The position numbers and the translations under genes were made by a program. Source: Massilia polaris (lineage in GTDB: Bacteria; Pseudomonadota; Gammaproteobacteria; Burkholderiales; Burkholderiaceae_D). Taken from it: a stretch of 53,704 bases of DNA. Location of the stretch: assembly GCF_012927275.1 (NCBI RefSeq), contig NZ_JABBGG010000017.1:1-53704 (forward strand). Direction: 5' to 3'. Numbering within the stretch: the stretch's first letter is position 1; the number at the start of each line of letters is the position of its first letter. Shown here piece after piece: positions 1 through 10,629 of the stretch. Under the pieces are notes generated by a model, which did not search any database, was not told where the DNA came from, and worked only from the letters and a program-made list of their open reading frames with translations.

Positions 1-400
1 ACACGATGATGTATGGAACGCCAACCTGGCGTGCCAGCAGGATGTGCTCGCGGGTCTGTGGCATTGGGCCGTCAGCTGCCGAGCAAACCAGGATCGCGCC
101 GTCCATCTGCGCCGCACCGGTAATCATGTTCTTGATGTAGTCGGCGTGGCCTGGGCAGTCAACGTGAGCGTAGTGACGGTTTGCGGTCTCGTACTCGACG
201 TGTGCGGTGTTGATGGTAATGCCGCGCGCTTTTTCTTCCGGTGCTGCATCGATCTGGTCGTAAGCTTTTGCTTCGCCGCCGAATTTCTTCGACAGGACAG
301 TAGCGATTGCTGCGGTCAGAGTGGTCTTGCCGTGGTCGACGTGGCCGATAGTGCCGACGTTGACGTGCGGCTTGGTCCGTTCGAATTTACCTTTTGCCAT
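1..400 (-). CDS. tuf: Elongation factor Tu, N-terminal part (3' end outside window)
   Basis: EF-Tu carries aminoacyl-tRNA to the ribosomal A site as a GTP complex in the cytoplasm. The visible 133 residues begin [20 protein letters not shown] and hold the G1 loop (GHVDHGKTT), the switch I region with RGITIN, and the G3 motif DCPGH. The C-terminal two thirds lie beyond the left edge. The start is set by an AAAGGAAG ribosome-binding site just upstream on the minus strand. It is the last visible gene of the str operon, 80 bases after fusA. Many betaproteobacteria carry a second tuf copy elsewhere, so tufA and tufB cannot be told apart here. Confidence 0.98.
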   Translation of the reverse strand, partial: MAKGKFERTKPHVNVGTIGHVDHGKTTLTAAIATVLSKKFGGEAKAYDQIDAAPEEKARGITINTAHVEYETANRHYAHVDCPGHADYIKNMITGAAQMDGAILVCSAADGPMPQTREHILLARQVGVPYIIV

Positions 401-441
401 TTTGATCTTCCTTTAAAAGAGCGATTTAATTTTTTTCTTTT

Positions 442-472
442 GTCAGGCCGAGACACATGCCCCGGGCCTGAC
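442..472 (-). other. Hairpin between fusA and tuf
   Basis: GTCAGGCC at 442-449 and GGCCTGAC at 465-472 form a perfect 8-bp inverted repeat with a 15-nt loop in the 80-base fusA-tuf gap. In the direction of transcription it is followed by an A-rich, not T-rich, stretch, so it does not look like an intrinsic terminator. It could be an mRNA processing or stability element that separates tuf expression from fusA. Confidence 0.45.
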
Positions 473-480
473 TAACTGAA

Positions 481-2586
<2,106 letters not shown>

Positions 2587-2700
2587 AATTATTCCTAAAT
2601 CTTTTAATGAACAAAACCGAGCCACATTTTTTCAACAAAATGAGCCCGGCCTCGAACAACGGATGGATGGCCGCGCCCCTCGCGGGGTCTGGCCAACAGA

Positions 2701-3171
2701 TTAGAAGCGGAAGTGCGAGAACGCCTTGTTCGCTTCAGCCATACGGTGAACTTCGTCACGCTTCTTCATTGCGCCGCCGCGCATTTCTGCTGCTTCCATC
2801 AGCTCACCGCCAAGGCGTTGTGGCATGGATTTTTCGCTGCGCTTGTTTGCGGCTTCGCGCAACCAACGCATGGACAGCGCCATACGGCGAACTGGGCGAA
2901 CTTCAACTGGCACCTGGTAGTTGGCGCCGCCAACACGGCGGGACTTAACCTCGACCATTGGCTTAGCGTTGTTGATCGCGGCAGCGAAGACTTCAAGCGG
3001 GTCCTTGCCGGACTTTTGCTTGATGTGCTCGAACGCACCGTAGATGATGTTTTCAGCGACCGATTTTTTACCGGACAGCATCAGAATATTGACGAATTTG
3101 GCGACATCCTGGTTGCCGAATTTTGGATCAGGCAGGATCTCGCGCTTGGGGACTTCACGACGACGTGGCAT
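2701..3171 (-). CDS. rpsG: 30S ribosomal protein S7
   Basis: S7 is a primary assembly protein of the 30S head that binds the 3' domain of 16S rRNA; in E. coli it also represses translation of the str mRNA. The 156-residue product starts [20 protein letters not shown] and contains the conserved [14 protein letters not shown] segment, [11 protein letters not shown] near residue 80 and the basic [15 protein letters not shown] stretch. Length is normal for the family. It sits between rpsL and fusA; the 113-base rpsL-rpsG gap holds a short CGACC/GGTCG hairpin but no clear terminator. Confidence 0.98.
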   Translation of the reverse strand: MPRRREVPKREILPDPKFGNQDVAKFVNILMLSGKKSVAENIIYGAFEHIKQKSGKDPLEVFAAAINNAKPMVEVKSRRVGGANYQVPVEVRPVRRMALSMRWLREAANKRSEKSMPQRLGGELMEAAEMRGGAMKKRDEVHRMAEANKAFSHFRF

Positions 3172-3284
3172 TTCAATTCCTTTCAGTCTTCAGTTGAGCG
3201 CGCTGAGCGCACTCGCGGTGGCCATCATAGCCATCCACTTACTCGACCTTTCGGTCGGTTCAACTCAATAGATGGGCAAAAATA

Positions 3285-3668
3285 TTACTTCTTGCCGGCT
3301 TTAGCGCGCTTGGTACCGTACTTCGAGCGAGCTTGCTTACGGTCTTTAACGCCCTGGGTATCCAGTGCACCGCGAACCATGTGGTAACGCACACCCGGCA
3401 AGTCTTTAACACGGCCGCCGCGCAGCAGCACGACACTGTGTTCTTGCAGGTTGTGGCCTTCACCGCCGATGTACGAAATGACTTCGAAACCGTTGGTCAG
3501 GCGAACTTTGGCGACTTTACGCAGAGCCGAGTTAGGCTTCTTTGGGGTCGTCGTGTAAACACGGGTGCAAACACCACGTTTTTGCGGGCAATTTTCCAGC
3601 GCCGGCGATTTGCTCTTCACGATCGTAGCGACGCGTGGATTGCGAATCAGTTGATTGATGGTTGGCAT
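3285..3668 (-). CDS. rpsL: 30S ribosomal protein S12
   Basis: S12 shapes the decoding centre of the 30S subunit and is the classical streptomycin target. The 127-residue protein starts [20 protein letters not shown] and has the conserved [20 protein letters not shown] and [13 protein letters not shown] segments. The lysines of TPKKPN and RVKDLPG, where streptomycin-resistance changes usually map, are the wild-type residues. The open frame extends far upstream, but conservation begins at this ATG. It is the first gene of the str operon, driven by the promoter at 3831-3859 with a leader of about 155 nt. Confidence 0.98.
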   Translation of the reverse strand: MPTINQLIRNPRVATIVKSKSPALENCPQKRGVCTRVYTTTPKKPNSALRKVAKVRLTNGFEVISYIGGEGHNLQEHSVVLLRGGRVKDLPGVRYHMVRGALDTQGVKDRKQARSKYGTKRAKAGKK

Positions 3669-3702
3669 CGTTATTAATCCAACAAAGATACAACATGAAT
3701 AA

Positions 3703-3721
3703 CCCGGGCTAAATGCCCGGG
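3703..3721 (-). promoter_or_regulatory. Leader hairpin upstream of rpsL
   Basis: CCCGGGC (3703-3709) and GCCCGGG (3715-3721) form a 7-bp GC-only stem with a 5-nt loop, in the predicted rpsL leader about 35 nt before the start codon. It has no T-run. A role in translational control or mRNA stability is possible but not shown. Confidence 0.4.
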
Positions 3722-3830
3722 GACTAAAACTGAGTCCCGGTTTGGACTGACAGCGGAGGCGACAATAGCCACTCGCGAAGGAGCGGCCGAGCAACGCACG
3801 CGGTGTGCAGAATAAATTCGAGAACTCGCG

Positions 3831-3859
3831 AGTATAGCCTTGATGGCGGGCAGGGTCAA
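3831..3859 (-). promoter_or_regulatory. Sigma70-type promoter of the str operon
   Basis: Read on the minus strand, TTGACC (3859-3854) and TATACT (3836-3831) are separated by exactly 17 bases, a near-consensus sigma70 promoter. The bases after the -10 box are GC-rich (CGCGAG), as is common at stringently controlled ribosomal-protein promoters. The predicted start is near 3824. Confidence 0.75.
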
Positions 3860-4021
3860 CCGGTTTACTGCCCTGGCGGGCGGAACGCGACGGTAAACGG
3901 CGGCCTGGCGTCGTTATCTGGCGACAATTGGCAGTGGCCGCGCTATGGGGCGGGGTCCGAAAAAGTTCCCCTACAGCCGAGAACGCCATGATAATAGACG
4001 ACTTTTTGCTTTCGTCCAATC

Positions 4022-5872
4022 ATGCGACACCTGCTGCGCCCCGCCACCCTGTACTTGCTGCTGACATATATATGCCTGTCGGCGGTGCCGTTCGTGCCTG
4101 CCCTGCTGGGCAAGCCGCTGGCGCGGCCATGGCAGGTGCTGGGCATCGAGCTGCTGGCCTGGATGGCGGCCTGGGCCGTATTCCGGCGGCCGGCGCGCTT
4201 CCACTGGCTTTTGATTCCGGCTTTCCTTGCGCTGCCGACCGAAATCTACCTGCTCACCTATTACGGCCAGGGCATTTCGACGCACCACCTCGGCATCATC
4301 GCGGAAACCAGCCCGATGGAAGCGATGGAGTTCCTTGGGAGCACGGTGTGGTTGATGCTTGCCGTGCTCGCCGGGGCGGCAGCCTGGTGGTTCACCACCT
4401 GGCGTGCGACGCGGTCGACCAGGCAGCTGGATTGGAACGACAGCTCGCGCATCGTGGCGTTGGTGGCGCTCATTGCGGGTGCCGCCGTCTGGGGTTACGG
4501 CCACGAGTTCGGCATCGCCGCCCACAGCGCGCCAGAGGTCAAACGCGCCTTGCCCCCGCTGGCGCACCTCGCCAAGGCAAAGACCGAACCCGTCAAGGCG
4601 GCGCCTGCGATCACTGGCGCCGGGCACACCGGGCGCAATCTTCCGCCATTGCCCCAATGGGCGCAGCTGCCGTTCGACTTCGAAGCTTTCGCGCAGTCAT
4701 GGCCATTCGGGCTGATGGCGCGCGGCGCCGACTACTATAAAGAACGCCAGCACCTCGCCGAACTGGGCCGGCGCAGCAGTAACTTCCGCTTCGGCGCGCG
4801 CCAGGCGGCGCCGGACGCGGCGCCCGAAACCGTGGTCCTGGTGCTGGGCGAATCGTCACGCTACGACCGCTGGAGCCTGAACGGCTACACGCGCGACACC
4901 AACCCGCTGCTGCGCCAGGAAGCCAACCTGGTGACGCTGCCGGACGTGATCACGGCCGTATCGGCCACGCGCCTGTCGGTCCCGGTGATCATCTCGCGCA
5001 AGCCGTCGATGCAAAGCCTGAAGGATGGATTCGCGGAGAAGTCCTTCATCACCGCGTTCAAGGAAGCCGGCTTCAAGACCTACTGGCTGTCGAACCAGAT
5101 CTCGTTCGGCGAATACGACACGCCGGTGTCGGTGTTTGCGAAAGAAGCGGACGTGATCCAGTTCCTCAACCTTGGCGGCTTCACCAACAACTCGAACTTC
5201 GACGAGATCCTGCTCGATCCGTTGCGGATCGCGCTGGCCGACGCTACGCCGAAGAAGCTGATCGTCCTGCACTCGCTGGGCAGCCACTGGAACTACAGCC
5301 AGCGCTATCCGAAGGCGTTCGACAAATGGCAGCCGTCGCTGCTGGGGATGGACAAGCCGCTCTACACGGATGTGAAGCTGAAGGCGCACCTGAACAACAG
5401 CTACGACAGCAGCATCCTGTACACGGACTGGTTCCTGGCGCAGGTGATCGGCAAGCTGAAAGGCGCCGAGCATCGCAGTGCGCTGGTGTATGTGGCCGAC
5501 CACGGCCAGTCGCTGTACGACGGCAGCTGCAAGCTCGGCTTTCACGGCCACAACACGCAGAATGACTTCCATGTGCCGGCATTCGTCTGGTACTCGGATG
5601 CCTGGCGCGAGCGCTATCCGGACAAGGTCGACCAGCTGGCGCGGCACCGCGGCGCAAAGCTGGCGACCGAGAACATGTTCCATACCTTGCTCGATATCGG
5701 CGACATCCACTATTCGGGCGAGCGCCTCGAACGCAGCTTCGTCAATTCGGCCTTCGCTGAACACAAGCGCTACGTGGACAGCTACGGCTGGAGCAACTAC
5801 GACAATGCGAACTTCAAGGGCGACTGTCGCGAAGTGATCGACAGGGGCACACCGCTCAAGCGGGAGAAGTAG
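4022..5872 (+). CDS. EptA-like phosphoethanolamine transferase (sulfatase fold)
   Basis: Members of this inner-membrane family move phosphoethanolamine from phosphatidylethanolamine to lipid A, core sugars or other periplasmic acceptors. The 616-residue protein has about five hydrophobic segments in its first 155 residues, then a periplasmic alkaline-phosphatase-fold domain. Visible catalytic features are LVLGESSRYDRWSLNGYTR with metal-ligand candidate E277, probable nucleophile T316 in SATRLSVP, and D493-H494 in VADHGQS. The NGYxRxTNP signature is typical of EptA/EptB/CptA. It appears to be a single gene, divergent from rpsL and ahead of the exporter operon. The acceptor cannot be read from sequence; a role in polymyxin resistance is possible but unproven. 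Confidence 0.88.
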   Translation: MRHLLRPATLYLLLTYICLSAVPFVPALLGKPLARPWQVLGIELLAWMAAWAVFRRPARFHWLLIPAFLALPTEIYLLTYYGQGISTHHLGIIAETSPMEAMEFLGSTVWLMLAVLAGAAAWWFTTWRATRSTRQLDWNDSSRIVALVALIAGAAVWGYGHEFGIAAHSAPEVKRALPPLAHLAKAKTEPVKAAPAITGAGHTGRNLPPLPQWAQLPFDFEAFAQSWPFGLMARGADYYKERQHLAELGRRSSNFRFGARQAAPDAAPETVVLVLGESSRYDRWSLNGYTRDTNPLLRQEANLVTLPDVITAVSATRLSVPVIISRKPSMQSLKDGFAEKSFITAFKEAGFKTYWLSNQISFGEYDTPVSVFAKEADVIQFLNLGGFTNNSNFDEILLDPLRIALADATPKKLIVLHSLGSHWNYSQRYPKAFDKWQPSLLGMDKPLYTDVKLKAHLNNSYDSSILYTDWFLAQVIGKLKGAEHRSALVYVADHGQSLYDGSCKLGFHGHNTQNDFHVPAFVWYSDAWRERYPDKVDQLARHRGAKLATENMFHTLLDIGDIHYSGERLERSFVNSAFAEHKRYVDSYGWSNYDNANFKGDCREVIDRGTPLKREK

Positions 5873-5873
5873 T

Positions 5874-5890
5874 CGCGGACCGCGTCCGCG
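5874..5890. repeat. GC-rich inverted repeat after the eptA-like gene
   Basis: CGCGGAC (5874-5880) and GTCCGCG (5884-5890) are perfect 7-bp arms around CGC, two bases after the stop codon. With no T-run it is a poor intrinsic terminator. Its GGAC/GTCC cores resemble the half-sites in the nearby sigma54 upstream region, so it may be an extra, more distal activator site. Confidence 0.35.
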
Positions 5891-5904
5891 CACGTCCGCC
5901 AGAA

Positions 5905-5925
5905 CCTGTCCGGACAGGGCGGACA
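5905..5925 (+). promoter_or_regulatory. Putative upstream activator site of the exporter operon
   Basis: CCTGTCCGGACAGG is a perfect 14-bp palindrome (5905-5918), followed by a third half-site CGGACA at 5920-5925. The palindrome is centred about 85 bp upstream of the predicted sigma54 start, the usual place for NtrC-type activators. The same TGTCCG/CGGACA half-sites recur at 29783-29825 before another sigma54 promoter. Binding by the response regulator at 10630-11961 is inferred. Confidence 0.6.
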
Positions 5926-5971
5926 CCGGACGCGAGAATAACAATCGCTTGCAAATCAAACGCTTAGCTTC

Positions 5972-5987
5972 TGGCACAGTTTGTGCA
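5972..5987 (+). promoter_or_regulatory. Sigma54 (-24/-12) promoter of the ABC exporter operon
   Basis: TGGCACAGTTTGTGCA matches TGGCACG-N4-TTGCA, with GG (5973-5974) and GC (5984-5985) at exact spacing and one substitution in the -12 box (GTGC for TTGC). The predicted start is near 5997, giving a 27-nt leader before the ATG at 6024. A sigma54-type activator is encoded in the same operon. Confidence 0.75.
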
Positions 5988-6014
5988 TTGATATTTACAT
6001 CAATGCACAAACTG
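5977..6014. promoter_or_regulatory. Perfect 16-bp inverted repeat over the exporter promoter
   Basis: CAGTTTGTGCATTGAT (5977-5992) and ATCAATGCACAAACTG (5999-6014) are perfect complements around a 6-base spacer. The left arm overlaps the -12 box and the right arm lies in the leader. A transcript starting near 5997 would lack the left arm, so it is more likely a DNA operator for a dimeric repressor than an RNA hairpin. Confidence 0.6.
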
Positions 6015-6023
6015 AAACAGGCC

Positions 6024-7292
6024 ATGATTCGCGATACATCACACCAGGACACCGTCGTCGCCCCGCCAAAGGGCCAGAAAAACAAGCGCCGCGCCATCAT
6101 CGGCGCCAGCGTGGCCGTCGGTGCCGCCGCCGTCGTCTTCCTGCTGACCGCATGGAGCAGCAGCGAGCACTCGGTCAACGCCAACCGCATCCGCGTCGCT
6201 GAGGCCGGCCGCGGCACGCTGGTGCGCGACGCTTCCGTCAACGGCCGCGTGGTCGCCGCCGTCAGCCCTACCCTCTACGCCACCGCTCCGTCCACCGTCA
6301 CCCTGAAGGTCGCAGCGGGCGACACCGTCAAGCGCGGCCAGGAACTGGCCGTGCTCGAGTCGCCCGACCTGTCGGACGCGCTCAAGCGAGAGCAGTCCAG
6401 CTACCAGCAGCTTGAGGCCGAAGTCGCGCGCCAGCGCATCCTCGCGCGCAAGCAGAAGCTGCTGGCGCAGCGCGAAGCCGACACCGCCGAAATCGACCGC
6501 CTGTCCGCCCAGCGCACGCTGGAGCGCTATGAAGGCGTGGCCAACGAAGGCATCATCGCCAAGATCGATTACCAAAAGGCCAAGGACGCGCTGAAGTCGG
6601 CGCAGATCCGCGCGAAGCATGCGTCGGACGCGGCAGTTCTGGAAGGCGATGACGTCGGCCTCGCGCTCAAGACCAAGGTCAATGAACTCGATCGCCAGCG
6701 CCTGTCGATGGCCAACGCCCAGCGCCGCGTCGATGAACTGACCGTGCGCGCACCGGTCGATGGTTTCATCGGCACGCTGTCGGTGCAGAACCGCAGCGTG
6801 GTCCCGGCCAACGCCGCCCTGATGACCCTGGTCGACCTGTCTCGCCTCGAAGTCGAACTCGAAGTACCGGAAACCTATGTGTCCGACATGGGCCTCGGCA
6901 TGACCGCCGAAATCGTCCTGCCGTCCGGTACCGCGACCGGCAAGCTGTCCGCGCTGTCGCCGGAAGTGGTGCGCAACCAGGTGCTGGCGCGCGTGCGCTT
7001 CGATGGCGAACAGCCGAAAGGCCTGCGCCAGAGCCAGCGCCTGACCGCGCGCCTGCTGATCGAAGAAAAACCGAATGTGCTGATGGTGCCGCGCGGCCCG
7101 TTCGTCGAAAACGAGGGCGGACGCTTCGCCTACGTGGTGGAGGACGGCGTCGCCGTGCGCCGCCCGATCACCGTGGGTGCGACCAGCATCTCCGCGGTCG
7201 AAATCCTGTCCGGCCTGAAGCCGGGCGACAAGGTGGTCATCGCGGGCACCGACACATTCAAGAACGCCGCCCGCGTCTCAATCAATCAATAA
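6024..7292 (+). CDS. Membrane-fusion (HlyD/MacA-type) subunit of ABC exporter
   Basis: This periplasmic adaptor should link an inner-membrane ABC pump to an outer-membrane channel. With the start at 6024 the protein has 422 residues: a basic cytoplasmic tail, one transmembrane helix (about 24-43), a split lipoyl/barrel-sandwich domain (VKRGQELAVLESPDLSD and RAPVDGFIGTLSVQNRS), a long charged coiled-coil hairpin between them, and a C-terminal beta-barrel and proximal domain. In-frame ATGs at 6003 and further upstream fall in the inverted repeat or before the sigma54 start, so 6024 is preferred. First gene of the operon, 28 bases before the ATPase. No outer-membrane TolC partner is nearby. The substrate is unknown. 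Confidence 0.9.
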   Translation: MIRDTSHQDTVVAPPKGQKNKRRAIIGASVAVGAAAVVFLLTAWSSSEHSVNANRIRVAEAGRGTLVRDASVNGRVVAAVSPTLYATAPSTVTLKVAAGDTVKRGQELAVLESPDLSDALKREQSSYQQLEAEVARQRILARKQKLLAQREADTAEIDRLSAQRTLERYEGVANEGIIAKIDYQKAKDALKSAQIRAKHASDAAVLEGDDVGLALKTKVNELDRQRLSMANAQRRVDELTVRAPVDGFIGTLSVQNRSVVPANAALMTLVDLSRLEVELEVPETYVSDMGLGMTAEIVLPSGTATGKLSALSPEVVRNQVLARVRFDGEQPKGLRQSQRLTARLLIEEKPNVLMVPRGPFVENEGGRFAYVVEDGVAVRRPITVGATSISAVEILSGLKPGDKVVIAGTDTFKNAARVSINQ

Positions 7293-7320
7293 CAATCAAC
7301 CGAACCTGAAAGGACATCCC

Positions 7321-8025
7321 ATGCTGCGCATGAAAAACCTGAGCAAGGTGTATCGCACCCACATGATCGAGACCCACGCGCTGCGCGGCTTCGAGATCGC
7401 CGTCAAGCAAGGCGAGTTCGTCACCGTCACCGGCCCTTCGGGTTCGGGCAAGACCAGCTTCCTGAACATCGCCGGCCTGCTCGAAGACTTCACCGACGGC
7501 GAGTACGTGCTCGACGGCGTCAACGTCAAGGGCATGGACGACAACGCGCGCTCGCGCCTGCGCAACGAGAAGCTGGGCTTTATCTTCCAGGGCTTCAACC
7601 TGATCCCCGACCTGAACCTGTTCGACAACGTCGACGTCCCGCTGCGCTACCGCGGCTTCAATTCGGCCGAACGCAAGGAGCGCATCGAGGACGCGCTGGC
7701 CAAGGTCGGACTGGCGTCGCGCATGAAGCACTACCCTGCCGAACTGTCGGGCGGACAGCAGCAGCGCGTGGCGATCGCGCGCGCACTGGCCGGCTCGCCG
7801 AAGCTGCTGCTGGCGGATGAACCGACCGGTAACCTCGACACCCAGATGGCGCGCGGCGTGATGGAACTGCTAGAAGAGATCAACTCGCAGGGCACCACCA
7901 TCCTGATGGTCACCCACGATCCGGAACTGGCCGTGCGCGCGCAGCGCAACGTGCACATCATCGACGGCCAGGTGTCCGACCTGGTGCGCAAGGCGCCGAC
8001 ACTGGTCGCCGGCCACGTCGCGTAA
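7321..8025 (+). CDS. MacB/LolD-type ABC transporter ATPase
   Basis: Cytoplasmic ATPase expected to power the two permeases that follow. The 234-residue protein has Walker A GPSGSGKTS at 38-46, the signature LSGGQQQR at 142-149, Walker B ending D166-E167 (LLLADEPTGNLD) and the switch His in VTHDP. Length and motifs fit the MacB/LolD/FtsE group, which drives mechanotransmission rather than classical substrate transport. It lies nine bases before the first permease, so translation is probably coupled. Substrate not predictable. Confidence 0.93.
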   Translation: MLRMKNLSKVYRTHMIETHALRGFEIAVKQGEFVTVTGPSGSGKTSFLNIAGLLEDFTDGEYVLDGVNVKGMDDNARSRLRNEKLGFIFQGFNLIPDLNLFDNVDVPLRYRGFNSAERKERIEDALAKVGLASRMKHYPAELSGGQQQRVAIARALAGSPKLLLADEPTGNLDTQMARGVMELLEEINSQGTTILMVTHDPELAVRAQRNVHIIDGQVSDLVRKAPTLVAGHVA

Positions 8026-8034
8026 GGAGCCGCC

Positions 8035-9351
8035 ATGTTCCTCTACTACTTCCGGCTCGGCGTCCATAGCCTGCGACGCAATCCCGCGCTGACCGCATTG
8101 ATGGTGCTGACCCTGGCCATCGGCGTCGCCGCGACCATGTCGACCCTGACCATCCTGCACGTGATGTCGGGCGATCCGATTCCGCACAAGAGCAATCGCC
8201 TGTTGGTCCCGGTGATCGACAACGGCCCGATTGAAGGCTACAACCCCGCGGAAGACAATCGCGGGCATGACCAGATGAGTTACCGCGACGCGGCCAACTT
8301 CCTCAAGGACGGCTTTGGCGAACGCAGGACGGTGCTTTACGCAGTCAGCGCACCGGTCGAACCGGAGCGCAAAGACCTTGCCGTTATGTCGGCCGAAGGC
8401 CTCGCGCCAACGCGCGATTTCTTCGCCATGGTCGAAGCGCCATTCCTGTACGGCCAGCCGTGGAGCGAAGCGGACGACAAGGCCGGCGCAGACGTTGTCG
8501 TGCTGAGCAAGGCGCTGTCCGAGAAGCTGTTCGGCACCGTCGACCCGGTCGGCAAGCGCGTGCGCATGATGGGCTTCGAATTCCAGGTGGTCGGCGTACT
8601 GAAACAATGGGTGCCGGTGCCGAAGTACTATCGCCTGGTCGGTGGCGATGGCGCCTTCGGCAAGGAAGAAGAGTTCATGATCCCGTTCGCATCGGCGATC
8701 CGCCACGAGACTGGCCACAACGGCAGCATGAGCTGCAGCTCGCGCCGTGAGCCGGGCTGGCAGGGGCTGCTGGATTCCGAGTGCACCTGGCTCCAGTTCT
8801 TCTTCGAGACCGCATCGAGCGGCGACCGCGCCGACCTGCAGGCGTACCTGGACAACTACGCCGCCGAACAGCGCAAGCTGGGACGCCTGAAGCGCAACGC
8901 GAAGAACGAGCTGTTCGACGTGATGGAATGGATGGAACGCCGCAAGGTCGTGGGCAACGACAGCCGCCTGGCTGCGTGGCTGGCATTCGGCTTCCTTGTC
9001 TTGTGCCTGGTGAACACCATCGGCCTGCTGCTGGCGAAATTCTCGGTGCGCGCTTCCGAAGTTGGCATCCGACGCGCGCTGGGCGCGTCGCGCAAGGAGA
9101 TCTTCCAGCAGTTCCTTATGGAGACCGCCGTGGTCGGCCTGGCGGGCGGCATCCTTGGCTTGCTGCTGTCGTTTGGCGCACTGGCGCTGATCGGAACGCA
9201 GTCGGAACAGCTGTCCGTTGTCACTCGCATGGACTGGCAGATGCTCGGGCTGACATTCGTCATGTCGCTGCTCGCCGCGGTCGTCGCAGGCCTGCTGCCA
9301 ACCTGGCGCGCATGCCAGGTGACGCCCGCCATCCAACTTAAATCGCAGTGA
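8035..9351 (+). CDS. MacB/FtsX-type ABC permease (first of two)
   Basis: Inner-membrane subunit of the exporter. The 438-residue protein has an N-terminal transmembrane helix after RRNPALTALM, a large periplasmic MacB_PCD-like domain (about 40-300), and a C-terminal FtsX domain with three helices around LAFGFLVLCLVNTIGLLL and the coupling motif EVGIRRALGASRKEI. Four helices per permease is normal for this type. It is fully coupled to the ATPase upstream and the second permease downstream (nine-base gaps). The two permeases differ, so the pump is probably a heterodimer. Confidence 0.9.
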   Translation: MFLYYFRLGVHSLRRNPALTALMVLTLAIGVAATMSTLTILHVMSGDPIPHKSNRLLVPVIDNGPIEGYNPAEDNRGHDQMSYRDAANFLKDGFGERRTVLYAVSAPVEPERKDLAVMSAEGLAPTRDFFAMVEAPFLYGQPWSEADDKAGADVVVLSKALSEKLFGTVDPVGKRVRMMGFEFQVVGVLKQWVPVPKYYRLVGGDGAFGKEEEFMIPFASAIRHETGHNGSMSCSSRREPGWQGLLDSECTWLQFFFETASSGDRADLQAYLDNYAAEQRKLGRLKRNAKNELFDVMEWMERRKVVGNDSRLAAWLAFGFLVLCLVNTIGLLLAKFSVRASEVGIRRALGASRKEIFQQFLMETAVVGLAGGILGLLLSFGALALIGTQSEQLSVVTRMDWQMLGLTFVMSLLAAVVAGLLPTWRACQVTPAIQLKSQ

Positions 9352-9360
9352 GGTAAGAAC

Positions 9361-10599
9361 ATGGAAATCCGTCCAATCCTGTCAGCCCTGTTACGCAGCA
9401 AAACCGGCGCCATCCTGGTCGCCGTGCAGGTTGCAATCAGCCTGGCCATCCTGTCGAACGCGCTGCATATCGTCGAAATACGCCAGGGCGTGGCAGCGCG
9501 CCCTAGCGGCATGCAAGACGAAGGCTCGCTGTTCTACCTGCGCGTGCGTCATCTCGACGACTCCGATCACAACGGCCAGCTCGCGCTGCAGAAGAGCGAA
9601 GCCGCGACCCTGCGCGCGGTGGCTGGCGTTACCTCGGTCGCTTTCACCAACCAGATGCCGATGTCGCGCTCGGGCAGCACCAACAGCGTCGCCGCCGACC
9701 GCAAGCAGGTCAACGAAAGCGCCAACGCATCGTTCTACTTCAGCCCTGAATCGCTGGTCAAGACCTGGAACCTGAAGATCGTTGAAGGGCGCGACTTCAC
9801 ACCCGACGAGGTCATCGAGATCGACGCCAGCGCCGACCGCGACAACTTCCCGAAATCGGTCATCGTCACGCGTGCGCTGGCGAAAAAGGTGTGGCCGAAC
9901 GACGCTAGTCCGCTTGGCAAGACGCTGTTCTTCGGCACCGGCGAAGACGCCAACGGCGCGCGCGTCGTCGGCGTGATCGAGCGGCTCCAGACGCAGTCGG
10001 CGCAGGTCGACGAAAGCGGCGAGTACTCCACCATCGTTCCGATGCGTCTTACAAACGGCTTCGGCACCATCTTCACGGTACGCGCCGAACCGGGCCAGCG
10101 CGACCGCGTGATGAAGGAAGCGGAAGAAGCCTTGCGCAAGGCGGCTCCACGCCCTGTCCTACTCGACGTCGAGAGCGTCGATGAAGACCGCACTGACCGC
10201 TACCGCGCGGACAAGGCGCTGTCGTGGATGCTGATCACCGTCAGCGTGCTGCTGCTGATGATCACCGCCAGCGGCATCGTCGGCATGGCCAGCCTGTGGG
10301 TCACCCAGCGCCGCAAGCAGATCGGCGTACGCCGTGCGCTTGGTGCGCGCCGTGTCGACATCCTGCGCTACTTCCTGACCGAGAACTTCCTGATCACCAG
10401 CTGCGGCGTGTTCGGCGGCGTGATGCTGGCGCTCGGATTGAACCACCTGTTGGTCAGCAAGCTGGAGATGACGCGGCTGCCAATGGGCTACCTGTTCGCG
10501 GGGGCCGGCCTGTTCTGGGCGCTCGGTGTGGCAGCGGTGTACGGCCCGGCGTGGCGCGCCGCGACGATCTCGCCGGCGATGGCCACCCGCAGTGCCTGA
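9361..10599 (+). CDS. MacB/FtsX-type ABC permease (second of two)
   Basis: Second, diverged permease of the same exporter, 412 residues. It has an N-terminal helix (AILVAVQVAISLAILSNAL), a periplasmic domain (about 45-280) and a C-terminal FtsX domain with MLITVSVLLLMITASGIVGM and the coupling motif QIGVRRALGARRVDI. The periplasmic domain is shorter than in the first permease. Thirty bases separate it from the response regulator gene. Operons with adaptor, ATPase, two permeases, NtrC-type regulator and kinase recur in proteobacteria, but their substrates are mostly unknown. Confidence 0.9.
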   Translation: MEIRPILSALLRSKTGAILVAVQVAISLAILSNALHIVEIRQGVAARPSGMQDEGSLFYLRVRHLDDSDHNGQLALQKSEAATLRAVAGVTSVAFTNQMPMSRSGSTNSVAADRKQVNESANASFYFSPESLVKTWNLKIVEGRDFTPDEVIEIDASADRDNFPKSVIVTRALAKKVWPNDASPLGKTLFFGTGEDANGARVVGVIERLQTQSAQVDESGEYSTIVPMRLTNGFGTIFTVRAEPGQRDRVMKEAEEALRKAAPRPVLLDVESVDEDRTDRYRADKALSWMLITVSVLLLMITASGIVGMASLWVTQRRKQIGVRRALGARRVDILRYFLTENFLITSCGVFGGVMLALGLNHLLVSKLEMTRLPMGYLFAGAGLFWALGVAAVYGPAWRAATISPAMATRSA

Positions 10600-10629
10600 C
10601 CGGCATCTCACGGTGGTATGCTAGCGGCC

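Larger units (their letters stand above)
3669..4021. other. Divergent intergenic region rpsL / eptA-like gene
   Basis: These 353 bases hold the str operon promoter and its leader. No convincing -35/-10 pair was found for the rightward phosphoethanolamine transferase gene; a GATAAT-like box near 3989 lacks a good -35 partner. Approximate inverted repeats around GGTTTAC (from about 3862) and GGTAAAC (near 3890) could be a binding site, but this is weak. No small gene is supported here. Confidence 0.5.

Noticed and set aside
2676-2687. CCCC-TCGC-GGGG hairpin between rpsG and fusA.
   Set aside because: Only four base pairs and no T-run; too weak to call a terminator or regulatory element.
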